A stretch of DNA of 64,000 nt from Pseudomonas nabeulensis (GTDB taxonomy: Bacteria; Pseudomonadota; Gammaproteobacteria; Pseudomonadales; Pseudomonadaceae). This document shows positions 50,732 through 59,629 of this stretch, piece after piece. The notes beneath the pieces were generated by a model. That model saw nothing but the letters and a program-made list of their open reading frames with translations. It had not been told where the DNA came from and ran no database searches. The translations under genes were made by a program, and so were the position numbers. Within the stretch, counting starts at the first letter, position 1, and each line of letters starts with the position of its first letter. The stretch covers positions 1 to 64,000 of the forward strand of contig NZ_QUZT01000032.1 of the NCBI RefSeq assembly GCF_004682045.1, given 5' to 3'.

Positions 50732-51817
50732 ATGAAGTCGATGGTTTCCCCAGCCTTTTGGCAAGGTAAAAAAGTGTTCCTGACTGGCCATACTGGCTTT
50801 AAAGGCAGTTGGCTCTCTCTTTGGTTGACGAGCATGGGCGCACAGGTCAAAGGCTTTGCGCTGGCACCTCCGACCCGACCTTCTCTTTTCATCGAAGCCA
50901 AGGTCGCCGAAAGGATAGAGTCAGAAGAGGGGGATATCCGCGATTTAGCGACTATTACCCATAGCATGGCACACTTCAATCCAGACGTGCTGATCCACAT
51001 GGCGGCACAACCGCTGGTTCGTCTTTCCTACCGCGAGCCGGTAGAAACTTATGCGACAAACGTAATGGGTACGCTACATGTACTGGAGGCCGCACGCCAG
51101 TGCTCCAATCTGCGCGCAATCGTCAACGTTACCACGGATAAATGCTACGAAAATCGTGAGTGGGAATGGGGCTATCGTGAAGATGAGCCCATGGGTGGAC
51201 ATGACCCTTACAGCAACAGCAAAGGTTGTGTCGAACTGCTTACCAGTGCCTATCGCAAATCGTTCTTCAACGGTCCGCAGACCGCAGCATTGGCATCCGG
51301 CCGTGCAGGCAATGTGATTGGAGGGGGAGATTGGGCAGAGGATCGTCTCATACCTGATATCCTTAACGCCTTCGAACAGGGCGAGCCCGTTACAATACGC
51401 AATCCAAAGGCTACGCGTCCATGGCAGCACGTACTCGAACCATTGAGTGGTTACTTGATTCTGGCCGAACATCTTTGGACGCACGGGCAGCGCTTCGCCC
51501 AAGGCTGGAATTTCGGTCCACAGGACGAAGATGCGCGGCCTGTTGAGTGGATCCTAGAGCACATGGTGCGGACTTGGGGTGCAGGCGCCCACTGGCAACT
51601 CGATCAAGACCCGCAACCGCATGAGGCCAATTATCTCAAGCTGGATATTTCGAAGGCTCGCGCCCATCTACATTGGTCGCCTAGCTGGAATTTGGAAACG
51701 ACGCTCGCCCGGATTGTGACATGGCATCGCGCATGGCTGAGCGGCGACGATGTCCAAGCCCAATGCCTAGATGAAATAAACGCATACGTACTCGCCATGC
51801 ATGCCAGCAGCAACTAA
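50732..51817 (+). CDS. rfbG: CDP-glucose 4,6-dehydratase
   Basis: A 361-residue short-chain dehydratase (DdhB) that turns CDP-glucose into CDP-4-keto-6-deoxyglucose with tightly bound NAD. The Rossmann motif LTGHTGFKGSWLSLWL and the catalytic Tyr-Lys pair in DPYSNSKGCVE are plain, with the preceding NVTTDKCYEN and the later RAGNVIGGGDWAEDRL. In-frame starts also exist at 50690 and 50711, inside rfbF. The ATG at 50732, two bases after the rfbF stop, gives the family's usual length. Confidence 0.95.
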   Translation: MKSMVSPAFWQGKKVFLTGHTGFKGSWLSLWLTSMGAQVKGFALAPPTRPSLFIEAKVAERIESEEGDIRDLATITHSMAHFNPDVLIHMAAQPLVRLSYREPVETYATNVMGTLHVLEAARQCSNLRAIVNVTTDKCYENREWEWGYREDEPMGGHDPYSNSKGCVELLTSAYRKSFFNGPQTAALASGRAGNVIGGGDWAEDRLIPDILNAFEQGEPVTIRNPKATRPWQHVLEPLSGYLILAEHLWTHGQRFAQGWNFGPQDEDARPVEWILEHMVRTWGAGAHWQLDQDPQPHEANYLKLDISKARAHLHWSPSWNLETTLARIVTWHRAWLSGDDVQAQCLDEINAYVLAMHASSN

Positions 51818-51840
51818 CTTTATTTTTAGCAGGAACCTTC

Positions 51841-53154
51841 ATGACCCCCGATATGCTCCGCCAGGAAATCAGCAAGCTCGTCAAGCAGTACGCAGACGTA
51901 GCGTTGGCAAACAAGCCGTTCGTCGCCGGCGAAACCATCATTCCACCATCCGGCAAAGTAATTGGTGCACGCGAGTTGCAGCTGATGGTCGATGCGTCCT
52001 TGGATGGCTGGCTCACCACTGGCCGCTTTAATACAGAATTCGAGAAAAAACTGGCTGAGTTCATCGGCGTAAAATTTTTGATATCAGTCAACTCTGGCTC
52101 TTCCGCTAATCTAGTTGCCTTCAGCACACTGACCTCACCCAAGCTCGGTGAGCGGGCGATCAAGAAAGGCGATGAGGTAATTGGGGTAGCCGCAGGATTC
52201 CCAACAACGGTCAACCCAATTGTCCAGTTTGGCGCAATCCCGGTATTCGTCGATGTCGACATGGCGACGCACAACATCAATGCGGACTTAATCGAAGCGG
52301 CCATCACGCCAAAAACCAAGGCAATAATGCTGGCTCACACCTTGGGTAACCCATTCAACCTGGGCAAGGTCAAGGCGCTCTGCGAGAAATACAACTTGTG
52401 GTTGGTGGAAGACTGCTGTGATGCGCTGGGCGCAACCTATGATGGCAAACTAGTAGGCACGTTCGGTGACATCGCCACGCTCAGTTTCTACCCTGCCCAC
52501 CATATCACTATGGGCGAAGGTGGTGCGGTGTTCACCAATAATCCGACACTCAAAGTAATCGCAGAGTCGTTCCGTGACTGGGGTCGCGACTGTTACTGCG
52601 CCCCCGGTTGCGACAATACTTGTGGTGATCGGTTTGGTCAGCAATACGGAAGCCTACCTCAGGGCTATGACCACAAGTACGTCTATGCGCACTTGGGCTA
52701 TAATCTGAAAATCACAGACATGCAGGCCGCATGTGGGCTCGCGCAACTGGAACGCGCTCAGAACTTCATTGATACACGTAAACGTAACTTCAAGCTGCTC
52801 AAAGAGCGCCTATCTAGCTTGTCTGAATTCCTTGAAATCGCGGAAGCAACCCCTAACAGCGATCCTTCGTGGTTTGGCTTCCCGGTGACACTAAAAGAAA
52901 GCAGTGGCGTAAACCGTGTCGACCTGCTCAAGTACCTTGACCAACAAAAAATTGGCACCCGCCTGCTGTTCGCTGGCAACCTCACGCGCCAGCCTTATTT
53001 CCAGAATATTGAGTATCGTGTGGTTGGCGAATTGACTAACACCGACCGCACTATGAATCAGACGTTCTGGCTTGGTGTTCAGCCATCGCTGGGACAAGAG
53101 CATTTTGACTTCGTCGGTGAAAAGCTGGAAGAGTTTTTCGGAATTGGTTTCTGA
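51841..53154 (+). CDS. rfbH: CDP-4-keto-6-deoxyglucose 3-dehydrase
   Basis: A 437-residue pyridoxamine-phosphate and [2Fe-2S] enzyme (DdhC, E1) that removes the C-3 hydroxyl with electrons from DdhD. It has the aminotransferase fold but, as is diagnostic for this family, histidine replaces the Schiff-base lysine in SFYPAHHITMGEGG. The cluster cysteines are in DCYCAPGCDNTCGDRF. Its product, CDP-3,6-dideoxy-4-keto-hexose, is the branch point for abequose, paratose, tyvelose, ascarylose and yersiniose. A GGAAC precedes the ATG. Confidence 0.96.
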   Translation: MTPDMLRQEISKLVKQYADVALANKPFVAGETIIPPSGKVIGARELQLMVDASLDGWLTTGRFNTEFEKKLAEFIGVKFLISVNSGSSANLVAFSTLTSPKLGERAIKKGDEVIGVAAGFPTTVNPIVQFGAIPVFVDVDMATHNINADLIEAAITPKTKAIMLAHTLGNPFNLGKVKALCEKYNLWLVEDCCDALGATYDGKLVGTFGDIATLSFYPAHHITMGEGGAVFTNNPTLKVIAESFRDWGRDCYCAPGCDNTCGDRFGQQYGSLPQGYDHKYVYAHLGYNLKITDMQAACGLAQLERAQNFIDTRKRNFKLLKERLSSLSEFLEIAEATPNSDPSWFGFPVTLKESSGVNRVDLLKYLDQQKIGTRLLFAGNLTRQPYFQNIEYRVVGELTNTDRTMNQTFWLGVQPSLGQEHFDFVGEKLEEFFGIGF

Positions 53155-53157
53155 GTA

Positions 53158-54873
53158 ATGAAAGCATCGGATGCGGTAGCGTTGGTTCTTGCAAAGAACG
53201 GGGTTCTGTTCGGCTATGAGCTGATCGGAGGGATGATTACGCACCTAGTGGATAGCATCAATCTGCTAGGCAAAACTAGACTGGTTTCTGTTCATCATGA
53301 GCAAGCGGCCGCCTTTGCTGCGTCAGCGGTTGCGCGTGCGACGCATCACGAAATACTCGGCGTTGCCTTGGGCACCAGCGGACCGGGGGCGACCAACCTG
53401 ATAACGGGCATTGCCGATTGCTGGCTTGACAGCCACCCCTGCCTATTCCTTACCGGACAAGTCAACACATACGAACTCAAAGGTGAGCGGAACATCCGCC
53501 AACAGGGTTTCCAAGAACTCGATAGCGTAGCATTGGTAAGCAGCATTACTAAATACGCATACCAAATCAAACACGTTGAAGAACTGCTTCCTTGCCTTCA
53601 GAAAGCCATCGACCTTGCACGGAGCGGACGCCCTGGCCCGGTATTGCTGGATATTCCGATGGATATACAGAGAGCAGAAGTTGACGATGCAGAAGTCCAG
53701 GCTCACCTTGCAATACATGATGAAAGGGGGGTGAATGAAATACACACTCCAGACATTGATGCAATCAGAACCCGATTAGCATCCGCTAGTCGGCCATTGG
53801 TCCTTATAGGCGGTGGCGCGGTAAACAGGCCTAGCTTTAAACAGTGGCTTGAGCAGCTCGAACAGTCAGGCATTCCATATGTGGCCAGCTTGAAAGGGGC
53901 TGAAAAGATCCCCGCACATGCAAATTACCTTGGAATGCTTGGCGCTTACGGCACTCGCGCTGCCAATTATGCTGTGCAGAATTGCGATTTTCTGTTGGTC
54001 CTCGGTAGCCGCATGGACGTTCGGCAGACAGGCGCAAAACCTGATGACTTTGCGCGTAAAGCAGAAATTATTCAGATCGACCTGATGGAGGGCCAGCTTA
54101 ATAATCGAGTCCACGCACACAAGTCCTATGTGATGGAATTGAATGCTTTTTTCACCCAATTTCCACTTTCCAGCCTGTACAAAAACGCTACCTGGCCCGT
54201 TTGGGCTGCTGGACTAAGGGATCAGTTTGTACGCAGTTTCATAAATGAATATACAGACTGGTCTGTTAGCCCCTTCGTTATCTTCTCAACGCTAAACAAG
54301 CTGACCGATGGACATGCTGTCGATTACGTTGCTGATGTTGGTAATAATCAAATGTGGGCAGCACACACATTACGACTGAATCCAGGCCAGTCTATGCATC
54401 ACTCGGGCGGCTTGGGAACAATGGGTTTTGCGATTCCAGCAGCCATAGGAGCTAACAATGCAGGTAAAAAACCCACTATTGTGATCACAGGGGACGGAGG
54501 TGCGCAGCTGAATATCCAAGAGTTAGATATAATTGCACGCGACAAACTGCCAGTTCTTATCATTGTGCTTAATAACTGCTCCCTAGGAATGGTCCGTGGC
54601 TTCCAGGAAATGTACTTCGAGGGTCGCAACTCCTCTACCTACTGGAACGGTTATAGCTCTCAATTCAAGGCCATTGGCGAAGCTTACGGCATTGAATCGA
54701 CAGTTCTCAGTAATCACGACGACTTTGCAACAGAGATCATGAATTTTCTAAACTTCCCCTACCCGAAATTAGTAGAACTGATGATGCCTGATGCCCGTGA
54801 ATGTCGACCCCGTCTTGAGTTCGGCCGCTCCATCGACGAACAATTACCAGAAATAAAGCGGACGTCGCGATAA
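53158..54873 (+). CDS. Thiamine-diphosphate enzyme, YerE-like acetyl transferase
   Basis: A 571-residue protein of the acetohydroxyacid synthase family. The N-terminal VSVHHEQAAAFAASA holds the cofactor-activating E48. The middle domain is FAD-binding-like (GMLGAYGTRAANYAVQNCD), and the GDGGAQLNIQELDIIARDKL to VLNN stretch near residue 445 is the thiamine diphosphate motif. In Yersinia pseudotuberculosis YerE uses pyruvate to add a two-carbon unit to C-4 of CDP-3,6-dideoxy-4-keto-hexose. Its place right after rfbH and before a reductase fits that role better than acetolactate synthesis; no small AHAS subunit is present. Confidence 0.82.
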   Translation: MKASDAVALVLAKNGVLFGYELIGGMITHLVDSINLLGKTRLVSVHHEQAAAFAASAVARATHHEILGVALGTSGPGATNLITGIADCWLDSHPCLFLTGQVNTYELKGERNIRQQGFQELDSVALVSSITKYAYQIKHVEELLPCLQKAIDLARSGRPGPVLLDIPMDIQRAEVDDAEVQAHLAIHDERGVNEIHTPDIDAIRTRLASASRPLVLIGGGAVNRPSFKQWLEQLEQSGIPYVASLKGAEKIPAHANYLGMLGAYGTRAANYAVQNCDFLLVLGSRMDVRQTGAKPDDFARKAEIIQIDLMEGQLNNRVHAHKSYVMELNAFFTQFPLSSLYKNATWPVWAAGLRDQFVRSFINEYTDWSVSPFVIFSTLNKLTDGHAVDYVADVGNNQMWAAHTLRLNPGQSMHHSGGLGTMGFAIPAAIGANNAGKKPTIVITGDGGAQLNIQELDIIARDKLPVLIIVLNNCSLGMVRGFQEMYFEGRNSSTYWNGYSSQFKAIGEAYGIESTVLSNHDDFATEIMNFLNFPYPKLVELMMPDARECRPRLEFGRSIDEQLPEIKRTSR

Positions 54874-55805
54874 TGCACATTGCAATATTTGGCGCAAACA
54901 GCCAGATCGCAAAAGACTTGACTCACTCGCTTGCAACTACACAGGCGTGCAAATTGAGCCTTTTTGTGCGAGACAAGAGCAAACTGGACCTATCGAAACT
55001 TACAGCAAGGGCACAAAGTAAAATTGAGATTCTTGAATACTCCTTTTTTAATGAAAAAGCGCAGTACGATGCGATCATCAACTTTGTCGGTGTTGGCGAC
55101 CCAGCACTGGCGTCAAAAATAGGCACATCCATTCTCGATATTACTTATGAGTATGACAAGCTTGCGCTTGATTACATACAATCGAACAGTACATGTCGAT
55201 ACATCTTTCTAAGTAGCGGCGCTGCCTACGGAGGCAGTTTTGATACACCTGTAAATAGCAAAAGCCAAACGAATTTTGACCTGAACAACCTGCAAAAAAC
55301 AGACTGGTATGGTATTTCTAAATTTTATGCAGAAACCCGGCATAGGGCACGCCAGGATCTTAGCATCATTGATATTCGCGTCTTCAACTATTTTAGTGGC
55401 ACGCAAGACCTAAGTACGCAATATTTCATCACAGATGCCATTCGCTCCATAAAGGAAAAGAGCAAACTAAAAACCTCACCCCTTAATATATACCGCGATT
55501 ACATTACACCTACCGATTTTTACAGCCTAATTTTAGGCGCGCTTAACTCTACAAACCACCTTAATCTTGCAGTAGACTGTTACACAAAATCAGCGACTGA
55601 TAAATTTTCAATTCTCAAGCACCTGCACAACCTATTCGACCTGCAGTTCGTTGTCGAGAATGAAACCTCTCACATTAACGCCACCGGCACAAAGCAATAT
55701 TATTTTTCAGAAAACAGAATAGCCAAAACACTAGGCTACGAGCCGATCTTCGATTCTCTTGAAGGCCTGAGCTTTGAAATCGAGCGCTCCCAACTATTAA
55801 AATGA
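54873..55805 (+). CDS. Short-chain dehydrogenase/reductase, YerF-like
   Basis: A 310-residue extended short-chain reductase. The N-terminal dinucleotide loop IAIFGANSQIAKDL is a reduced version of GxxGxxG, and the catalytic Tyr-Lys is in WYGISKFYAE after IFLSSGAAYGG. In yersiniose A synthesis YerF reduces the acetyl carbonyl added by YerE to a 1-hydroxyethyl branch. Position and fold support this; a 4-ketoreductase of the abequose type is less likely since YerE already consumes the 4-keto group. It overlaps yerE by one base and wzx by four. Confidence 0.75.
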   Translation: MHIAIFGANSQIAKDLTHSLATTQACKLSLFVRDKSKLDLSKLTARAQSKIEILEYSFFNEKAQYDAIINFVGVGDPALASKIGTSILDITYEYDKLALDYIQSNSTCRYIFLSSGAAYGGSFDTPVNSKSQTNFDLNNLQKTDWYGISKFYAETRHRARQDLSIIDIRVFNYFSGTQDLSTQYFITDAIRSIKEKSKLKTSPLNIYRDYITPTDFYSLILGALNSTNHLNLAVDCYTKSATDKFSILKHLHNLFDLQFVVENETSHINATGTKQYYFSENRIAKTLGYEPIFDSLEGLSFEIERSQLLK

Positions 55806-57112
55806 ATATAAAAAAAATCTTCAACCATGACTTTCGAAATACTGCAGCCAATCAACTTTGGCGCCTACTTTCAGGCCCAGCATTACTAATACTAGTACCT
55901 ATCTACCTACTACCTGAAGAGCAAGGCTACTGGTATACATTTATAAGTATGGCGGCGCTAGCAGTTTTCGCCGACATGGGATTCTCTGCAATCCTGTTGC
56001 TATTTGCTTCGCATGAGTTCGCTCACCTAAAGTTTAACGACCAAAAAAAAATATCCGGAGAACAGAAAAACCTTACAAGACTAGCCACTTTATTCTTATT
56101 TGCAATGAGATGGGCTACAGCAATGGCGCTAGTTGTTTTCCCCATCGTACTTATAATTGGTTACCTTGTTTTAAATGATAAAGCCTCATTATTAAACTGG
56201 CAATTCCCCTGGCTTATTTATGGGCTCGCATCAGTCGTTGTGTTTATTAACAGTATTGCGCTCTCCTTTATTGAGGGCTGCGATAACGTCGGTGACGTGC
56301 AGAAAATACGATTTCAGGTTAGCGTGATCAGCGTCGTCACTAGCGTTAGCCTACTAGTGCTCGGCTTTCATCTTTACGCACTGGCACTATCATTGCTCGC
56401 CGGAGCACTTACTGGCACAGCCCTCATTATTCACCACTACAACGCCATGCTCTACCAACTGTACAAACTCGCCAAACTAAACACCCATCCATGGCTCCAG
56501 GAAATCATGCCACTTATGTGGCGATTCGCATTAAGCTGGACAAGTGGTTATTTCGCACTTTCTATATTTACCCCCCTAACATTCAATTACTACGGGGCGG
56601 TACAGGCGGGACAAGTAGGATTCTCAATGGCCGTCTGCATGGCTATGTTCAGCATCTCGAATATTTGGATAACCATTATCACTCCCAAAATAAATATCTA
56701 CGCCGCACAAACAAGAACAAAAGAATTAAATCACATATTCAGAAACGGTGTCTTTCTTGCGATTATTACTTACTTAACAGGCATGGCAGCACTATTCACT
56801 TTTGTTTACCTCATAAAAGACCAGATCTTCATTGACAATCGCCTATTACCAACCAGTGCACTCCTCGCAGTGAGCACAGGCTGGCTCATGCAATTAATCA
56901 TCAACGCAATGGCGATATACATGAGGGCCCATAAAAAGGAACCGTTGGTCACAGTTTCGATAATAAACGGTATATATGTTGGAATTACTACATTTATCGC
57001 AGCAAAATACTTCCCCTTCGAATATCTATTTTCTGGTTTCACCAGTGTATATTTCCTCGTCACCCCATGGGTGTATTGGATTTTCAGATCATTCAAAAGG
57101 TCATTAGCATGA
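55802..57112 (+). CDS. wzx: O-antigen flippase Wzx
   Basis: A 436-residue inner membrane protein with about 12 helices of the polysaccharide transporter/MATE-like type. The N-terminal NTAANQLWRLLSGPALLILVPIYLL and ADMGFSAILLLFASHEFAH segments resemble RfbX-like flippases, which move undecaprenyl-linked O-units to the periplasmic face. It overlaps both neighbours by ATGA. The sequence is markedly AT-rich from here on. Gene identity comes from topology and position, since flippases share little sequence. Confidence 0.85.
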   Translation: MNIKKIFNHDFRNTAANQLWRLLSGPALLILVPIYLLPEEQGYWYTFISMAALAVFADMGFSAILLLFASHEFAHLKFNDQKKISGEQKNLTRLATLFLFAMRWATAMALVVFPIVLIIGYLVLNDKASLLNWQFPWLIYGLASVVVFINSIALSFIEGCDNVGDVQKIRFQVSVISVVTSVSLLVLGFHLYALALSLLAGALTGTALIIHHYNAMLYQLYKLAKLNTHPWLQEIMPLMWRFALSWTSGYFALSIFTPLTFNYYGAVQAGQVGFSMAVCMAMFSISNIWITIITPKINIYAAQTRTKELNHIFRNGVFLAIITYLTGMAALFTFVYLIKDQIFIDNRLLPTSALLAVSTGWLMQLIINAMAIYMRAHKKEPLVTVSIINGIYVGITTFIAAKYFPFEYLFSGFTSVYFLVTPWVYWIFRSFKRSLA

Positions 57113-58092
57113 ACTCCCAGCCCAACACAATATTATCCATTGCGTTACCTACTTACAATCGCGCCAACTTTCTTGAGCACTCATTGGCTGTACACATCCC
57201 TCTACTCAAACACCACAACATTCAAATATTCGTCTCTGACAATGCGTCAACAGATGAAACATCTCGCGTCGTAGAAAAATGGCAGCGTACATATCCTTTT
57301 TTGCACTATAAAAAAAACATGCAAAATCTCGGCCCCGACCTTAACTTTCAAAGTGCTCTAGAGCTTCCAGATACAGAATACACCTGGCTCCTTGGCGACA
57401 CATCTAAAATTCGGGCGCACGATATTGAGACGGTCTTAAACACGCTCACCAAAAAAGAAAAATACGACGCACTCATCGTAAATCTACTGCACAAGGTCAC
57501 TCTTCCAACGTGTGACTACCGTGATGCCAATCAACTTTTAGAAGACTTAGGCGGCCTAATGAGCTGCATGAGCTGTCTAATTTACAGCAAATCGATGATA
57601 AAAAGCGCAAACTTTTCTCTATACTATAATTCAAATTTTTTGCAAACTGGAATCCTGTTCGAATCCATTGCAAAACGTCCCTTTTTGGTTCATTGGATTC
57701 AACCAGTTTCAATAAACTCTCTTGAAAGAAAAGACCTATCAAAGAACAGCTGGGCCCACACCAGAAATATTTTTAAGATAGGGTTGGAGGGCTGGACAAA
57801 TTTTGTACTTTCTCTTCCAACCAACTACTCGCTAAAGAGCAAACTTAAGGCTTGCACCAGTTTTGGCGAAGTGTCAGGTGCCTTTACCATTAAAGGCATG
57901 ATTTCATTAAGATCCAGGGGCTTGTTAGACTACAAGACTTTCAGAGAGTACCAGGATATATTGAGCATTTCCCTTAATTACCCTGCATGGTTCGTCGCAG
58001 CAATTTCACTTACTCCACGACCCCTACTTAGTTTTTTGATAAACCTATATTTCATACGAAAAAAACACACTCCACCCGAATCAAATCATTAA
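57109..58092 (+). CDS. Glycosyltransferase family 2, WbaV/RfbV-like
   Basis: A 327-residue GT-A enzyme. It starts with LSIALPTYNRANFLEHSL, VSDNASTDETSRVVEKW and the NLGPDLNFQSAL pattern, followed by YTWLLGDTSK instead of a classical DxD. This resembles the abequosyl/tyvelosyl transferase group, and it holds the same place (after wzx) as rfbV of Salmonella, so it may attach the dideoxysugar. It overlaps the wzx stop by four bases. The donor specificity is inferred. Confidence 0.8.
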   Translation: MNSQPNTILSIALPTYNRANFLEHSLAVHIPLLKHHNIQIFVSDNASTDETSRVVEKWQRTYPFLHYKKNMQNLGPDLNFQSALELPDTEYTWLLGDTSKIRAHDIETVLNTLTKKEKYDALIVNLLHKVTLPTCDYRDANQLLEDLGGLMSCMSCLIYSKSMIKSANFSLYYNSNFLQTGILFESIAKRPFLVHWIQPVSINSLERKDLSKNSWAHTRNIFKIGLEGWTNFVLSLPTNYSLKSKLKACTSFGEVSGAFTIKGMISLRSRGLLDYKTFREYQDILSISLNYPAWFVAAISLTPRPLLSFLINLYFIRKKHTPPESNH

Positions 58093-58144
58093 TAAAGCAG
58101 GCGCCCAACGCCCTAATACCCTAGCCAACCAGTGAGATAATGCG

Positions 58145-58789
58145 GTGTCATATCTTTTTAAGAAGATCAAGCAATACCACATTTTTATCATCCCAATCCT
58201 TCTGGGACGTTTTCTATTGATGTGGCGAGCATTTATTTACCTCAGATCCATTCCTGGATCCGGGTACCGCGCCTACCTCGGACGCGCTCCCAAGGTTTTT
58301 GGCATAGAGTACATCAAACTCGGTGACAACTTCAGGGTGGGCGACGGTCTTTGGCTACATGCGATCCCCCAATACAACGCCTTTGTTTATCAGCCTCATG
58401 TCGAAATTGGTGAAAATTTTTCTGCCAGTGACCACCTTCACATAGCCTGCTGCAACAAAGTCACTATTGGAAAAGATGTTCTGATCGGCAGTAAAGTACA
58501 CATCACGGATCATGCACACGGCACCTACTCAGGGCAAAACCAGTCCACACCCTATGAAAGCCCTGTAGCGCGAAAACTCTCCAGTAGCGGCCCTGTAATG
58601 ATTGGTGATAACGTATGGATAGGAGATAATGTTGTAGTACTCCCAAATACAATCATCGGGAGCGGGTCTATAATCGGCGCCAACAGCGTAGTTTCCAAAG
58701 ACATCCCTAGTAATGTGATTGCAGTTGGCTGTCCGGCTAAAGCGATAAAAGTTTGGAGCAACGAAAACAGTGAATGGATCAACCTATGA
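58145..58789 (+). CDS. Hexapeptide-repeat O-acyltransferase
   Basis: A 214-residue left-handed beta-helix transferase of the WbbJ/CysE/LacA type. The repeats run from EIGENFSASDHLHIACCNKV to VIAVGCPAKAIKVW, with the insertion loop and catalytic histidine in ITDHAHGTY. It has a hydrophobic N-terminal stretch (IFIIPILLGRFLLM). It probably adds an acetyl group to the O-unit. The start is a GTG (58145) without a strong ribosome site; an ATG at 58140 is in another frame. Confidence 0.83.
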   Translation: MSYLFKKIKQYHIFIIPILLGRFLLMWRAFIYLRSIPGSGYRAYLGRAPKVFGIEYIKLGDNFRVGDGLWLHAIPQYNAFVYQPHVEIGENFSASDHLHIACCNKVTIGKDVLIGSKVHITDHAHGTYSGQNQSTPYESPVARKLSSSGPVMIGDNVWIGDNVVVLPNTIIGSGSIIGANSVVSKDIPSNVIAVGCPAKAIKVWSNENSEWINL

Positions 58790-58831
58790 AAATTTTAAAA
58801 CATTGGCGATCTTGCGTATCCAAGGTATCAC

Positions 58832-59629
58832 ATGAATCGTAAGATAGCAGTTGGCACTGTCGTCTTTCATGCCGGAGAGGAGTTGTTACGCAGACTTGAA
58901 ATGGCATCGGCGGAAGAGTTTGATGTTTATGTTTTTGACAACTCACCTGGAACCGAAAACGTACGAGAGTTGGCAAGGCGTATACCGCAGATCCATTACT
59001 TTACATGCGGGAAGAACCTTGGCCTAGCTATAGGCATCTCGACAATTTCTGCCAATGCTTATCATGCTGGACACAAAGCACTGTTATTCTTTGATCAAGA
59101 TACAGGCTTCAACAATGAAACACTTTCATATGTTGAGCAAAAATACGCGGAGAATGTCATAGCGTATAAAAACTATAGTGCAATCGCATTTAAGTCTGAA
59201 GGCGACGCATCCGTACGCGACGTATCACTTCTGATAAACAGTGGCAGCCTCTATTTCCTTGAAAAACTCAACTCTCTTGCATGGCTTGATTGCACATACT
59301 TTGTTGACGGTGTGGATTATAAGCTGTGTCTAGACTCGCTCAATCAAGGGTACCGAGTTGGTGCTTGTGGCGCGACGCCTGGCTTTGATCATACGACAGA
59401 GCAAGCAGACGATCGTTACTATATAGCTGGCCGAACCTATTCAATGCGGGCATACTCACGACTCAGAATAAAAGATACGCTTTCATCCAGCCGGAAACTC
59501 ATTTTTTCAGCTCTGAAGACTTATCGGTTCAGCTTTGCCGCTAATATCTTTAAGCTGTTGGCAATTTATTGCGCCACCCAGTTTTTTGTTAGATTGATAA
59601 ATACACTAGGAATATTTAAACGTGACTGA
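58832..59629 (+). CDS. Glycosyltransferase family 2, rhamnosyltransferase-like
   Basis: A 265-residue GT-A enzyme: GTVVFHAGEELLRRL, VYVFDNSPG, NLGLAIGISTISANAYHAGHK and the metal motif LLFFDQDTG, a pattern shared by rhamnosyltransferases such as RfbN and WbbL. Later INSGSLYFLEKLNSL and YFVDGVDYKLCLD fit the acceptor side. The donor sugar is not certain. It overlaps the next gene by eight bases. Confidence 0.82.
   Translation: MNRKIAVGTVVFHAGEELLRRLEMASAEEFDVYVFDNSPGTENVRELARRIPQIHYFTCGKNLGLAIGISTISANAYHAGHKALLFFDQDTGFNNETLSYVEQKYAENVIAYKNYSAIAFKSEGDASVRDVSLLINSGSLYFLEKLNSLAWLDCTYFVDGVDYKLCLDSLNQGYRVGACGATPGFDHTTEQADDRYYIAGRTYSMRAYSRLRIKDTLSSSRKLIFSALKTYRFSFAANIFKLLAIYCATQFFVRLINTLGIFKRD

Noticed and set aside
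53158..54873. Acetolactate synthase for branched-chain amino acids
   Set aside because: No small regulatory subunit follows, and the gene lies within a dideoxysugar operon, so a YerE-like role is favoured.
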